DNA of 38,097 nucleotides from Microcaldota archaeon (GCA_021790305.1 JAJYED010000005.1:1-38097); one strand, 5' to 3'; positions 8,554-19,484 are shown, counted from the stretch's first letter. The notes: generated from the letters alone by a model not told the origin. Numbers and translations: made by a program.

Positions 8554-10539
8554 ATGATTCTTATGAAAAAGTTCAAGAGCACCGATGAGATAAAGATTCC
8601 CGACAAGCTCATAGACCAGATAATAGGACAGGAAAAGGCCACGGAGATAATAAAAAAGGCCGCAAAGCAGCACAGGAATGTGCTTCTGATAGGCTCTCCT
8701 GGAACAGGTAAGACGCTTCTTGCACAGGCCATGGCAGAGCTCCTCCCTGCAGCTGACCTTGAGGACGTGCTCGCATACAAGAACGTAAATGATGATAACA
8801 AGCCTTTGATAAAAGTAGTGAAGACGTACCCTAATGCAAAGGAGGCTCTTGCAAGCGGAAAGCCCCTCGGGGACGGGCAGGGCAGGCAGATAGTGCAGAA
8901 GGAGAAGATGGCAGGCAAGGTTGACATGGGCAAGCAGAGGAACTGGATAGTACCAATACTTATAGTACTGGTAGTCGTTGCGATAATAGCGACCTTCCTG
9001 AATATACTCAGCAACTCACAGATAATATTTCTGGGGGCGATAATGCTCGGAGTGCTGGTATTCGGAGCGGCTGCGCTCTTCGTAGGCACATTCAGACGCG
9101 CAGGGGCAGGCGTGCTTCCAGGAATGTTCGATACCAATGAACCCAAGCTTATAGTCGATAATACGGGGCTCGTACATGCTCCGTTCATAGAGGCTACAGG
9201 AGCAAAGGCAGGGGCACTCTTCGGAGATGTCAAGCATGACCCGCTTCAATCAGGTGGCCTTGGAACTCCTCCACACATGAGAGTTGACAGCGGTGCTGTT
9301 CACAAAGCAAGCAAGGGAGTTCTCTTCATAGATGAAGTATCAAATCTGGAAGCGAAGAGCCAGCAGGAGCTTCTTACAGCTATGCAGGAGAAGAAATACT
9401 CAATAACAGGACAGAGTGAGCTAAGTTCAGGTGCGATGGTAAGGACTGAACCTGTGCCATGCGATTTCCTCCTCGTAGCGGCAGGAAACCTCCAGGATGT
9501 TCCAAAAATGCACCCTGCTCTCAGATCAAGAATACGCGGTTATGGATATGAAGTATACATGGAAGATACGATGCCCGATACAGAAAAGAACAGGGATGAG
9601 CTTGTAAGGTTCATAGCGCAGGAGATAAAGAAGGATGGAAAGATACCTCCTTTCAGCTACGGAGCATGCATGGCGATAATAGATGAGGCGAAGAGGAGGA
9701 GCGGCAGGAAGAACAGGCTCACTCTCATACTCAGGGACCTCGGTGGCATAATAAGAGCTGCTGGGGACATAGCCAGGGATAAGGGCAGGAAGATTGTCAC
9801 TGAAGAAGACGTCATGGATAGCTTCAAGGTCACAAAACCTCTCGAAGCTCAGTTTGTAGAGCAATCCCTTGAATACAGAAAGGATTATCAGATATTCAGG
9901 AGCACCGGGTATGCTATCGGTAGAGTTAATGGCCTTGCAATAGTGGGATCATCATATCTCTCTTCAGGAATTGTTCTTCCGATAGTTGCAGAGGTAACAA
10001 AGGCAAGTTCAAGGACTGAAGGTAAGTTGATACCTACAGGTAAGCTAGGTACAATAGCTAGAGAAGCTGTCAAGAACACAGGCGCACTCATAAAGAGACA
10101 CATGAACAGAGATATGGCAAGCTATGATATTCACGTACAGTTCGTGCAGACATACGAGGGAGTTGAGGGTGACAGTGCGAGCATATCGATAGCCGTAGCG
10201 GTCATCTCCGCATTGGAGGGCATACCGGTATCCCAGGAGATTGCGATGACCGGATCCTTGTCAGTAAGAGGAGATGTCCTTCCTGTGGGAGGGATATCGA
10301 ACAAGGTAAGCGCTGCAATAAATGCAGGGATGAAATGTGTCCTTATACCGCATAACAATGCCGGTGACGTTAATATAGATAAGAAGAGTCTCAGTAAGAT
10401 AAAGATAATACCTGTAAAGAATATTGCAGACGTCCTCCAGTATGCGCTTAAGAAGAGCAAGCGCAGAGACGAGATGATAAGCAAGCTCAGGAAGTACATA
10501 GAGACGGACAAGCTGGAGAGAGAACCGCTGGAAGTGTGA
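8554..10539 (+). CDS. lonB: Archaeal Lon protease (LonB)
   Basis: Walker A GSPGTGKT; two TM helices inserted in the AAA domain; catalytic Ser EGDSAS and Lys SNKVSAA. Confidence 0.95.
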   Translation: MILMKKFKSTDEIKIPDKLIDQIIGQEKATEIIKKAAKQHRNVLLIGSPGTGKTLLAQAMAELLPAADLEDVLAYKNVNDDNKPLIKVVKTYPNAKEALASGKPLGDGQGRQIVQKEKMAGKVDMGKQRNWIVPILIVLVVVAIIATFLNILSNSQIIFLGAIMLGVLVFGAAALFVGTFRRAGAGVLPGMFDTNEPKLIVDNTGLVHAPFIEATGAKAGALFGDVKHDPLQSGGLGTPPHMRVDSGAVHKASKGVLFIDEVSNLEAKSQQELLTAMQEKKYSITGQSELSSGAMVRTEPVPCDFLLVAAGNLQDVPKMHPALRSRIRGYGYEVYMEDTMPDTEKNRDELVRFIAQEIKKDGKIPPFSYGACMAIIDEAKRRSGRKNRLTLILRDLGGIIRAAGDIARDKGRKIVTEEDVMDSFKVTKPLEAQFVEQSLEYRKDYQIFRSTGYAIGRVNGLAIVGSSYLSSGIVLPIVAEVTKASSRTEGKLIPTGKLGTIAREAVKNTGALIKRHMNRDMASYDIHVQFVQTYEGVEGDSASISIAVAVISALEGIPVSQEIAMTGSLSVRGDVLPVGGISNKVSAAINAGMKCVLIPHNNAGDVNIDKKSLSKIKIIPVKNIADVLQYALKKSKRRDEMISKLRKYIETDKLEREPLEV

Positions 10540-10540
10540 T

Positions 10541-11647
10541 TTGAGTATGGCGACCGAAGAAGGATCAAAAAAGAAGTTAGAGGAGCTTGGAGAGAAGATG
10601 GTCAGGGAGATAAAGCAGGGGAAGAATCCCAAGTTTGTTACCTCTACAAGGACGAGGTCCAATATAAACTTTGATCCTAAGGTAGGCTATCTCAAACTTG
10701 GCAAGGCAAAGGAAGAGAGAGATTTCGTCAACATCGCGCAGTCTAAGAAGTTCATGCAGACTGTTGCGATAGCATCGAAGTGCCATAGGTTCGTAAAGGA
10801 GAACCTGCACACCTCGATAAGAGGGCTTTACTATCAGCTAAAGCACTCCCTTGGAGAGGACATAGACGAGAATATATTCAATGAGCAGGCTGAGTCCAAC
10901 CCTCTTGTTGAGGATCTGGAAGTTACATTGGATCTGAAAAGGGAGGACCTCAATCTTAATACCAACAGGAAGGGGCTGCTTGCAGGGAAGATGAAGATAA
11001 TAGACAGCTTTGGCGGTGAAAGACAGGAGATAGATGCGAGCAAGATGGGCAGGAGCGGATGGGCCATACCTAGCGATGTCGACAACGATATCGAATTTGC
11101 AGACGTAAAGGCCAAGTATGTCCTTGTTGTGGAGAAGCAGGCCCTGTGGCAGAGGCTTAATGAGGACGGCATATGGAAAAAGGAGGGATGCATATTGATG
11201 TCCTCTGAAGGACAGGCTTCGAGAGGCACAAGGAGGCTGATAAGGAAGTTTGCAGATATGAAGTTCCCGGTCTATGTGCTGAACGATGCAGACGCATGGG
11301 GATGGTATATATACTGGACGATAAAGACGGGGAGTATCAATCTGGCATATATGGGAGACACAATAGCAACTCCAGAAGCGAGGTTTATCGGCGTCACGAT
11401 ATCAGATATAGAAAAGTATGATTTTCTTAAGAATCTTACTCTAAAAGCCACAGATGTGGATCTTAAAAGGGCACAGGACATGCTTTCTTACCAGTGGATC
11501 AATGTGCATGAACAATGGTCAGATGAATTGAAGAAGGTGATAAAGCTGAAACTGAAGCTTGAATCAGACGCGCTGCAGGGCCCAAGACTCACATTTGTGC
11601 AGGATTATATAAAGGAGAAGATAAGGAATAAGGACTTCCTGCCGTGA
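10541..11647 (+). CDS. top6A: DNA topoisomerase VI subunit A
   Basis: Catalytic Tyr region TSIRGLYYQLKHSL; Toprim DAD in LNDADAWGWYIYWTIKTGS. Confidence 0.92.
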   Translation: MSMATEEGSKKKLEELGEKMVREIKQGKNPKFVTSTRTRSNINFDPKVGYLKLGKAKEERDFVNIAQSKKFMQTVAIASKCHRFVKENLHTSIRGLYYQLKHSLGEDIDENIFNEQAESNPLVEDLEVTLDLKREDLNLNTNRKGLLAGKMKIIDSFGGERQEIDASKMGRSGWAIPSDVDNDIEFADVKAKYVLVVEKQALWQRLNEDGIWKKEGCILMSSEGQASRGTRRLIRKFADMKFPVYVLNDADAWGWYIYWTIKTGSINLAYMGDTIATPEARFIGVTISDIEKYDFLKNLTLKATDVDLKRAQDMLSYQWINVHEQWSDELKKVIKLKLKLESDALQGPRLTFVQDYIKEKIRNKDFLP

Positions 11648-11687
11648 AAGCTTTTTAATCCTCAGATGTGCCTGGATTTCACATTAG

Positions 11688-12194
11688 CTATGGGCGCTTG
11701 TATCCCCTTAATATATTATTGGCATAGCAGTGTATGTCGTCTATTATCATTTTTACTATCTCATTCTCATAATGCTGCTTTTCAGGTTCGGATACTCTGC
11801 CATAAGTAAGTATATACATTTTCCATAAATTGGAACTTTCTTTGTCTCTTGAACAGGATGCAAGCCCTACACTGACTCTCTCCCTGATCTCTCTTCTTAT
11901 TATTTGATTATCGAAGACAGACATCAAAGTTTCCTTTACTTTTGAATCGTAGTCTATACTTGCAATTATCATTTCTGTAAACCTATTTTCATTCTGGATA
12001 CGTTCAGGTGTCTCTACCTCTTTGTGCCATGTCTCTTTGCGCTTTTCACTCTCTGCAGTTATACTTGCTGCTGCGCTTTCATGATCAGTCGTTCTAGGAA
12101 CAAGGCTGCTTGTTTCAATAAATGATCCTTTGTTATACGAGGATCCATTAAGCTCCTTGCCGTTGATTTTCCGGGTGGTTGTCATGGTATACAA
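11688..12194 (-). CDS. Hypothetical protein
   Basis: 168 aa ORF, no recognised family. Confidence 0.5.
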   Translation of the reverse strand: MYTMTTTRKINGKELNGSSYNKGSFIETSSLVPRTTDHESAAASITAESEKRKETWHKEVETPERIQNENRFTEMIIASIDYDSKVKETLMSVFDNQIIRREIRERVSVGLASCSRDKESSNLWKMYILTYGRVSEPEKQHYENEIVKMIIDDIHCYANNILRGYKRP

Positions 12195-12251
12195 GTATTT
12201 GGTAATTTTAGTAATATATAAGCGTATTCTCTGAGTTCGGCAGGGGTGAAT

Positions 12252-12893
12252 TCATGCCATGCTTCTGCTTGGACAGATATCTCTCAATACGCATCTTTCG
12301 CACTCTTTCTTTGCTGCTTTGCATGTGTCTCTCCCTAATTCTATGAAAAGATTTGATACTACGCCCCACTCTTCTTCCGGAATCTTGCTGAGAAGGTCTT
12401 GCTCTATCTTCTTTGGATCCTTGTGCCTGCTGTAGCCGAGCCTTCTGGATACTACTGCACAATGTGTATCGACGGCTATGCCTGTATATATGCCAAACCC
12501 TTCATTTAGCATCACGTTTGCAACCTTCCTTCCCACTCCAGGAAGCTCCATTAGTTCGTTCATCTTTTTCGGAACTCTTCCGTTGAATCTGCTCTTTATC
12601 ATCTGCGCAGATGTCTTCAGGTTCCTGGCCTTTGTCTTGTAATAATTCAGTCCGCTGAGATCTAAACTAAGTCTTTTTATATCGGCATTTGCATAATCAT
12701 CAAATGTCCTGTATTTTTTGAATAACTTCTCTGTAACTGCATTAGTCTGCTTGTCTGTGCACTGCGGGGAGAGAAGGACAGCTACAAATAGATCGGTTGT
12801 GTTTCTGTGCTTTAACTGCGTACGAGGACTGTTGCCATATCTTGACTTAAGCAGATTCAATACCTCATTTATGTCAGGAGCAGGTTTTCTCAT
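12252..12893 (-). CDS. nth: Endonuclease III
   Basis: HhH-GPD MELPGVGRKVANVML, catalytic DTHC region, and C-x6-C-x2-C-x5-C Fe-S motif CKAAKKECERCVLRDIC. Confidence 0.95.
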   Translation of the reverse strand: MRKPAPDINEVLNLLKSRYGNSPRTQLKHRNTTDLFVAVLLSPQCTDKQTNAVTEKLFKKYRTFDDYANADIKRLSLDLSGLNYYKTKARNLKTSAQMIKSRFNGRVPKKMNELMELPGVGRKVANVMLNEGFGIYTGIAVDTHCAVVSRRLGYSRHKDPKKIEQDLLSKIPEEEWGVVSNLFIELGRDTCKAAKKECERCVLRDICPSRSMA

Positions 12894-12997
12894 CTGATTA
12901 CCTAATTGGCATATGCATTATCTTTAAGAACACTCTTTAATAATATTAAACGTATCTGAATTTCGTAATTCTATATACGAAGCGTATCAGTGATTTA

Positions 12998-14482
12998 TTG
13001 AAGAAAGCAGAATCAAAGAGAAAGCCACTTTATATGGTAGGGATGGACTCTGTACCCTTATGGATTCTTGATGAACTTAAAGACGAGAAAGGGATGCAGG
13101 CATTCAGGAAGCTCCTTTCCGGTAGCTGCATAAATAATATGGAGTCTACGCTTCCGCCAATGACCGGACCTGCATGGCCGAGCATATATACGGGACTTGA
13201 GCCGAAGGACCATGGCGTTCCTGATTTCTTTGTGATGAAAAAAAGTTATACTCCTGACATAGTCTACTATGATTCATCTGCAGTTCCGCCGTTCTGGAAG
13301 GAGCTTGTGCATAAAGGAATCAAATGTCTAGTCATAACACCTGCTACTGACATAACGCTTCCTGATTATGGTAATGTTGACATGATAACAGGATTTCCCC
13401 TTAAGGCGAGGACAAACAGCAAGGAACTTGAAGAGCTAATGACTAAGCACTCATTTGACGGAGAGCCCAATATAGAGAAGGAGATAAAGGCAGGCAAGAT
13501 GGATGTGAAAGAGGCTTCCAAGATATTCGCAAAGAGCGTTAGCGCACGCTCCGACATAGCAATTAGCATGATGAATAAGAATAAGTATGGATTTTCCTAT
13601 GTCTGCTTCACTGAGACCGACAGACTGCAGCATTTCGTAATGAACAGGAAGGATTGGAAGGAGTATCTGCTTCCTGTTTACTCTGAGATATCTGAATATA
13701 TAGCACATGTAATGCGGCTGATAGACAAGGATGGCGGAAGGCTGGTGATAGTCTCAGACCACGGTGCACAGCCGATAAGGAAGAAGTTCCTTCTGAATAA
13801 CTGGCTGATGCAGAATGATTATCTGTTTCTCAAGGAGAAGGTAAAGAAGGACTTCATGAAAGGCGGTGAGAAGAAGATGCCTGCAGGATATGCCATGCGA
13901 GAACGCATAATGAAGAGCGGGTTGAGGAGCACTTATGACAGGATGCCGTATCACATGAAACGTGCAGCTTACAAGGTATTCAGTACTGTATTTACAGGCG
14001 CCGCTTCGGCAGAATATACCAGGATGCATCTTTTTGACTTTGATATGAAGAAGACGAAGGTATTTGCAGCTATATCCAATGATCCCGTAGCCTCAATATG
14101 GATAAATGATTCAAGGTTTGCAACGCCTGTTGTAAAAAGCGGCAAGGAGAAGCTAATCGCAGAGTTGAGGGAGGATCTCTCCAAGGTAAAGACTTCAGAT
14201 GGAAAGAAGATGTTTGTCAACATATTTGACGGCAAGAAGTACTATAACGGCACCAAGAAGTTTATTGCCCCAGACCTTCTCATAGAAGCGCAGAAAGGGC
14301 ATACTATAGACATCTTCAACTTTTCAAAAGAGAGCATGTTCATGGATCCTGAAGATGCAAAGAGCGGCGACCATATAAGAGAGGGCATCTTTGGCACATA
14401 TCCAAAAGTCGATGGTCACGGAGTAAGTTCTGTTACAGAAGTGAAAAGTTTTATTATGAAGATTTTAGGTGCAGACAGATGA
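12998..14482 (+). CDS. Type I phosphodiesterase/nucleotide pyrophosphatase (alkaline phosphatase superfamily)
   Basis: MDSVPLW, TGPAWPSIYTGLEPKDHGVPDF, VSDHGAQP metal-binding motifs; TTG start. Confidence 0.85.
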   Translation: MKKAESKRKPLYMVGMDSVPLWILDELKDEKGMQAFRKLLSGSCINNMESTLPPMTGPAWPSIYTGLEPKDHGVPDFFVMKKSYTPDIVYYDSSAVPPFWKELVHKGIKCLVITPATDITLPDYGNVDMITGFPLKARTNSKELEELMTKHSFDGEPNIEKEIKAGKMDVKEASKIFAKSVSARSDIAISMMNKNKYGFSYVCFTETDRLQHFVMNRKDWKEYLLPVYSEISEYIAHVMRLIDKDGGRLVIVSDHGAQPIRKKFLLNNWLMQNDYLFLKEKVKKDFMKGGEKKMPAGYAMRERIMKSGLRSTYDRMPYHMKRAAYKVFSTVFTGAASAEYTRMHLFDFDMKKTKVFAAISNDPVASIWINDSRFATPVVKSGKEKLIAELREDLSKVKTSDGKKMFVNIFDGKKYYNGTKKFIAPDLLIEAQKGHTIDIFNFSKESMFMDPEDAKSGDHIREGIFGTYPKVDGHGVSSVTEVKSFIMKILGADR

Positions 14483-15690
14483 AGGTACTGATTGTAGACA
14501 TAGGATCGAAACATAATATGACTGGTGGACAGTCAAGGGTAGTCAGGATGCTTTATGACGGGCTTCGAAAGAGGAAGATGCAGACATACTACTTAGGATA
14601 CGAAACGCTCTACATGGACAATAAAAAAAAGGGAATCGTATTGAAGAGAACAGGTAAGGCGCTGGAAGCACGGAAGAGCAGGTTAAGCGAAATGAGAATC
14701 GTGCGCGCAGCGTACAATGCAGCATACGTCAGAAGGATGAAGGGACTGGGTGCGGACAAGGATGAAATATTTACCAAAGTTAAGAAGATAAATCCAGATG
14801 TGATAATTGCAAATGCAATATCTGATTTTCCTCTTATCTCTTATTTAAGAAAGAGAGGACTGCGCTTCAAGGCAGTATACATCGACCATGGAAGCGCTTC
14901 GACGACTGCAAGGAAATACTTATCTAAGGAGGGCATACCTCTCAGCATGGGTACAGGAAGAATTGGTACAAGTCTTGCTAGGAAGAGGAAACAGTTCTTC
15001 TCCTTCTTTGACATGAATGTAGCACTTAATGACAGGCATTATCATGAGATAAGCAAAATTACAGACAAGGTATCGATAATAGTAAATGGGTCTGATGTAA
15101 GGGCTTACAAGGATCCAAAGACAGAGAAGAGATTGAGGACAGAGTTTGGCATAGGAAATGATGATTTTACAGTAGTGTACATAGGCAGACTATTCGAGCG
15201 GCAGAAGAATGTATCAGTACTGATAAGGGCATTCAAAGAAATAGAAGGAGAGGATATCAAACTGCTCATAGTCGGAGACGGACCTTCTATGGACATGTAC
15301 AAAGAGATAGCTGCTGACGATACGAGGATAATATTTGCAGGGGTGATGAAGGATAAGGAACTTAACTCCGTATATAATATAGCGTCTCTATTTGTACTTC
15401 CATCTCGCTGGGAAGGATTCGCACTAACCGTACTAGAAGCTGCAGCACACTCCCTTCCGATGATACTTTCAAATAGTGCGTATGTGAGCGACCTTAACGA
15501 ACATGGAAAGCAGACGATACCTGCATTTGACGAGAATAATCCTGATGAGCTTGCAGACATTATAGCAAAGATACATGCAGACAAGAAGAAGTGGCAGGAA
15601 CTGCGCAAAGAATCCTCAGGCATATCAAAGCGTTTTACAGAGAAGAGGATGCTGGACAAGTATGAGGAGATGCTGAGAAAACTCTGTTAA
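14479..15690 (+). CDS. GT4-type glycosyltransferase
   Basis: VVYIGRLFERQKNVSVLIRAF, LFVLPSRWEGFALTVLEAAA; ATGA overlap with upstream gene. Confidence 0.88.
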   Translation: MKVLIVDIGSKHNMTGGQSRVVRMLYDGLRKRKMQTYYLGYETLYMDNKKKGIVLKRTGKALEARKSRLSEMRIVRAAYNAAYVRRMKGLGADKDEIFTKVKKINPDVIIANAISDFPLISYLRKRGLRFKAVYIDHGSASTTARKYLSKEGIPLSMGTGRIGTSLARKRKQFFSFFDMNVALNDRHYHEISKITDKVSIIVNGSDVRAYKDPKTEKRLRTEFGIGNDDFTVVYIGRLFERQKNVSVLIRAFKEIEGEDIKLLIVGDGPSMDMYKEIAADDTRIIFAGVMKDKELNSVYNIASLFVLPSRWEGFALTVLEAAAHSLPMILSNSAYVSDLNEHGKQTIPAFDENNPDELADIIAKIHADKKKWQELRKESSGISKRFTEKRMLDKYEEMLRKLC

Positions 15691-15796
15691 CTGAAAGATA
15701 TTAGTTAGTACCGGCATTGGCCTTTAGTCGTGTTATTACCATTCCCGCTTTTGCGTGAAGAATAGTTTTTAATATGATAATGCCATATGTTAGTTT

Positions 15797-16147
15797 ATGA
15801 AACCTAAACATGATTTTGAGATAGAAGTGAATGAGGCAAAAAAGCTGGTTGAAGCAGGGAAAAAGGTAATGCTTTTCGAATCAAACTATTCCGAGGTGCA
15901 GCTCCTGAGCGAGACCTTCAGCATTGATGAGGAGAAGGTAGAGATAATAGACATAAACGACTTCCAGATAGTCTATATGCATTATGGAGAGGAAGCTGAG
16001 ATAAAAAAGATAGCAGGCAAGTTTGAGGAGGCAGTGATAGTGTGCCAGCATGGGAACACTTCCAGAGTCTTCGCAGATGCTCTTGCAGAGAATGGAGTGA
16101 AAGCGTATAGCCTTTATGGAGGAATAGCAGGCATACTGTCAGGCTGA
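15797..16147 (+). CDS. Rhodanese-like domain protein
   Basis: VIVCQHGNTSRVFADALAENGVKAYSLYGGI resembles the rhodanese active loop and C-terminus. Confidence 0.65.
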   Translation: MKPKHDFEIEVNEAKKLVEAGKKVMLFESNYSEVQLLSETFSIDEEKVEIIDINDFQIVYMHYGEEAEIKKIAGKFEEAVIVCQHGNTSRVFADALAENGVKAYSLYGGIAGILSG

Positions 16148-16662
16148 TGCAGGTATATCCTATGATGCATGGCAAGGCCCCGACCATTGTCATGCTTATT
16201 CTTATTCTGCTGATATTCTCGGTAACATATCTTTACTTTAGCCATCTGGGTACTGCTACAGGCAGAGAGAATAACAACAGCACAGCACTGCTCAACAGGG
16301 AGTTCAGTGTCGGCAGGCTGGAGATCGGCAATTCCTCTTATAATGTATATATAGCCAATACGCTACAGCTTCAGGATCTCGGCTACATGAATGCATCAGG
16401 AATAGGCAACTGCGACGGACTTGGCAGATGTGCAGGAATTCTCTTTGTATTCGGCAATGATTCTATGCAGTGCTTCTGGATGAAAAATACCTTTATCCCG
16501 CTTAAACAGTCCTGGATATCTGACGGAGTGGTCAACTATACGTATTCTGGGACACCCCTCTCTCAGAATAGCATATGCAATATCGGGAATATGGTCCTTG
16601 AAACTGCGCCTTCCTTCCCGATAGAATATGGAGAGGTAGTAAATTACACAGGACATACCTGA
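16147..16662 (+). CDS. DUF192 family protein with N-terminal membrane anchor
   Basis: GILFVF...MQCFWMKNTFIPL signature; N-terminal TM segment. Confidence 0.85.
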   Translation: MQVYPMMHGKAPTIVMLILILLIFSVTYLYFSHLGTATGRENNNSTALLNREFSVGRLEIGNSSYNVYIANTLQLQDLGYMNASGIGNCDGLGRCAGILFVFGNDSMQCFWMKNTFIPLKQSWISDGVVNYTYSGTPLSQNSICNIGNMVLETAPSFPIEYGEVVNYTGHT

Positions 16663-16763
16663 AGCGATGATCAGATTGCATGCGCTCTTGGCAAAGCAGG
16701 TTTCAGCAAGGTTTTTATTAGCTTTAGTGGATATATTACCAAGTTCTATTTGTAAGTGATAAT

Positions 16764-17288
16764 ATGAATTTTATAGACAAGGAAGCACCGGCATTCGAGA
16801 CAGAGGCATTCAAGGACAATGATTTCAAGAAGATAAAGCTAAGCGACTTCAAAGGAAAGTGGGTAATACTGTTTTTCTATCCTGCAGACTTCACCTTCGT
16901 ATGCCCTACGGAGCTTGAAGGCTTTGCAAAGGACTACAAAAAGTTCCTCAACAAGAACTGCGAAGTTATAGCTGTAAGCACAGATACCGTTTTTACGCAT
17001 AAGGCCTGGATAGAGGCAGACAAGAGATTGCAGGGCATCCAGTACTACATGGCCTCTGACAGGAATGGAATAATATCAAGAGTTTATGATGTTTATGATG
17101 ACAGGACGGGCAATGCACTTAGGGGCTTGTTCGTCATAGACCCTGACGGAATCATAAAATACGTAGTGGTTACGCATGACAACGTAGGAAGAAGCACAGA
17201 GGAGACGTACAGGGTACTTACCGCTCTGCAGACAGGAGGGCTCTGCCCTGTGAACTGGAAGGAGGGCGATGCCATGCTGAAGAAGTGA
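16764..17288 (+). CDS. Peroxiredoxin (AhpC/TSA, 2-Cys type)
   Basis: FYPADFTFVCPTELEGF and resolving GLCPVNW. Confidence 0.93.
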   Translation: MNFIDKEAPAFETEAFKDNDFKKIKLSDFKGKWVILFFYPADFTFVCPTELEGFAKDYKKFLNKNCEVIAVSTDTVFTHKAWIEADKRLQGIQYYMASDRNGIISRVYDVYDDRTGNALRGLFVIDPDGIIKYVVVTHDNVGRSTEETYRVLTALQTGGLCPVNWKEGDAMLKK

Positions 17289-17384
17289 GAGTGCCGTCAA
17301 CACATGCAGCACTTAATCTCTGATGCACAGCAGCTTTGCTGGTAAAGTCAGGCTTTGCATGTAAAGTATTAGAATAGTTTAAAC

Positions 17385-17421
17385 GCCGACTTGGTTCTGT
17401 ATCAAGCCCGACTTAATCGGC
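17385..17421. other. Inverted repeat / possible alternative hairpins
   Basis: GCCGA...TCGGC arms enclosing CTTG...CAAG; an alternative CCGA-CTTAA-TCGG stem overlaps it. Confidence 0.35.
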
Positions 17422-17469
17422 TTTTAGTAAAAGTTTTTAAATTCCCATAGATAATTAACACTGGTTGGA

Positions 17470-17973
17470 ATGGTAGAAAATAGCAAAAAAAGAGTAACAA
17501 TGATATCTGTGGGTTATCTTGGAAAAAGTTCAACTTTCGCAAGTTATATTACAATGAAAAATAAGGAAGAACCAGTACTAACTTTGGATACAGTTGTTGA
17601 TGTGTTGGGTCTTAAAGATAAAATGGCCGTGGTTAAGGTAGATGTCGGCCTGGTAAATACAAGTGGATCAGCTGAAAAGAATAAAGCGATGCAGGAAATA
17701 TGGAAGAAGCTTATGCAAAGAAAAAATAAATGGAGCACCATAAGAACTAAAATTTTGTCTCTTGAAGAGGTTAGTGACTCACTTTTGCCTTTAGTTTTTA
17801 ATATTAATTACCCAGAGGTTAAGATAGAAGTAGTTGCAGGAGAATCCACAGTAACTATATCTAGTAAAGAAATTGATTTAAGATACTTAGGGGCTGAACT
17901 AAGGAAAACTGAACAGAAAAGACTCAGTATTTTTGGTGACCCTAAACAACCTAAGATTAAAGAATCGAACTGA
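17470..17973 (+). CDS. Hypothetical protein
   Basis: 167 aa ORF with TATA-like AAGTTTTTAAA upstream. Confidence 0.55.
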   Translation: MVENSKKRVTMISVGYLGKSSTFASYITMKNKEEPVLTLDTVVDVLGLKDKMAVVKVDVGLVNTSGSAEKNKAMQEIWKKLMQRKNKWSTIRTKILSLEEVSDSLLPLVFNINYPEVKIEVVAGESTVTISSKEIDLRYLGAELRKTEQKRLSIFGDPKQPKIKESN

Positions 17974-18113
17974 CAGAAAATTCAGATTACTAATAAAGTA
18001 TCAAATATCTCAATAATGTCTGCTAATTAAGTCATTTTATTAGCGAAGCAATCCACAGCAAAAGGTTTAAATAAGTAGGTCATTTAAACACTTACTATAC
18101 GCTTAAGGTTATC

Positions 18114-18404
18114 ATGGACTACAGCAACAGAAACATCGTCATTAACGAGCTAATAGGTCTAAAGGTAAAGGTCATAGATTCTTTGGACAAAAAGCAAAAG
18201 GGTATCTCCGGTCTTGTGATCGATGAGACAAAAAACACCCTCAGAGTCTTTGATGGCAAAGGCGTAAAGAATATAGTAAAGAAGAATTCAAAATTTGCGT
18301 TCAATGTGTCTAAGAGAAGATTTGTAGTAAGAGGAGAAGAAATAAATTTCAGGCCCTATGACAGGATAGAAAAAAGCCTGAAGTTTTACAAAATAAGAGA
18401 GTGA
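18114..18404 (+). CDS. rnp1: RNase P protein component 1 (Rpp29/POP4)
   Basis: ELIGLKVKVIDSLDKKQKGISGLVIDETKNTLRV...; located upstream of S17 as is usual in archaea. Confidence 0.9.
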   Translation: MDYSNRNIVINELIGLKVKVIDSLDKKQKGISGLVIDETKNTLRVFDGKGVKNIVKKNSKFAFNVSKRRFVVRGEEINFRPYDRIEKSLKFYKIRE

Positions 18405-18408
18405 TTTT

Positions 18409-18699
18409 CTGGAATGCAACGACAAGAACTGCCCTGTTCACCACGGGCTTAAGACAAGAGGCATGCTGGTGACTGGCACAGTCGTAAGCGACAAGGTCAA
18501 GAAGACCGCAATAGTCAAGCTAGACTACACCAGATACATATACAAATACGAGAGATACTTGAGAAAGAGGTCAAGAATACCTGCACACAATCCGGAGTGC
18601 ATAAACGCAAAGCTCGGCGATACTGTAAACATGCAGGAGACAAGAAGGCTGAGCAAGACCAAATCCTTCGTAATAACAGGAATTGAGAAGAAAGAGTGA
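18409..18699 (+). CDS. rps17: Ribosomal protein S17 (uS17); conserved N-terminus extends upstream of the first ATG
   Basis: In-frame CTG GAA TGC AAC GAC AAG AAC TGC CCT GTT CAC (LECNDKNCPVHHGLKTRGM) precedes MLVTGTVVSDKVKKTAIVKLDY. Confidence 0.88.
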   Translation: MECNDKNCPVHHGLKTRGMLVTGTVVSDKVKKTAIVKLDYTRYIYKYERYLRKRSRIPAHNPECINAKLGDTVNMQETRRLSKTKSFVITGIEKKE

Positions 18700-19106
18700 T
18701 TTTTATGAAAGGAGTAGCTTCAAAAGTAACAAAGACACTTATACCGGGCACAGAGATACACTGCGCCGACAACAGCGGAGCCTATACCTTCAGGATGATA
18801 CACATAATAGGAAAGACAGGAGGAAGGCCAGGGAAGCTTACAGCTGCAGGCGTAGGAGACATAGTATCTGCAAGCGTCAGGAAGGGCAATCCTACATATA
18901 TCAAAAAGCCAGTACGTGTTGTCATAATAAGGCAGAGGGCCTCGATAAGACGCTCTAATGGCATGAGGGTAAAGTTCGAGGATAATGCAGGGATCATGGT
19001 AAATGACGAGAACCTGCCAATAGGCACAGAGGTAAAGGGCGCAATGGCAAGGGAGGTAGTCGAGAGGTTTGTCAAGATAGGAGGAATTGCATCGAGAGTG
19101 GTATGA
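18696..19106 (+). CDS. rpl14: Ribosomal protein L14 (uL14)
   Basis: IHCADNSGAYTFRMIHIIG...RQRASIRRSNGMRVKFEDNAGIMVN. Confidence 0.97.
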   Translation: MIFMKGVASKVTKTLIPGTEIHCADNSGAYTFRMIHIIGKTGGRPGKLTAAGVGDIVSASVRKGNPTYIKKPVRVVIIRQRASIRRSNGMRVKFEDNAGIMVNDENLPIGTEVKGAMAREVVERFVKIGGIASRVV

Positions 19107-19484
19107 ATGATAGAGAGCGGCAAACCTAGGAAGCAGAGGATATTCAGGTATAGTGCGCCTATGCACCTCAGGCAGCATATGGTCAATGCCCACATATCTA
19201 AGCAGCTCTCGGAGAAGCTTGGCATAAAGAAGAGGAGCATAGCTGTAAGAAAGGGAGATACGGTAATAGTGATGAAGGGATCCTCAAAGGGCAAATCAGG
19301 AAAGGTCAGCGAAGTTGACCTGAAGAGATATACAGTAACTGTAAACGGAGTTGTAAGGAAGAATGCAAAGGGCAAGGAGCTTCCGATACCGATTAATGCT
19401 TCAAACGTATACATAACAGAGCTTGACGATACTGACAGATTGAGAAAGGAGAAGCTTGAATCTTTCAAGAGGAGTGTGAAATGA
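19107..19484 (+). CDS. rpl24: Ribosomal protein L24 (uL24)
   Basis: KOW motif RKGDTVIVMKGSSKGKSGKV; position in operon. Confidence 0.95.
   Translation: MIESGKPRKQRIFRYSAPMHLRQHMVNAHISKQLSEKLGIKKRSIAVRKGDTVIVMKGSSKGKSGKVSEVDLKRYTVTVNGVVRKNAKGKELPIPINASNVYITELDDTDRLRKEKLESFKRSVK

Noticed and set aside
8550-9233. Minus-strand 227 aa ORF
   Set aside because: Antisense to LonB, which has clear catalytic motifs.
8554-11647. LonB-Topo VI-A adjacency as a new system
   Set aside because: Two common archaeal housekeeping genes in tandem; adjacency alone is not evidence of a functional link.
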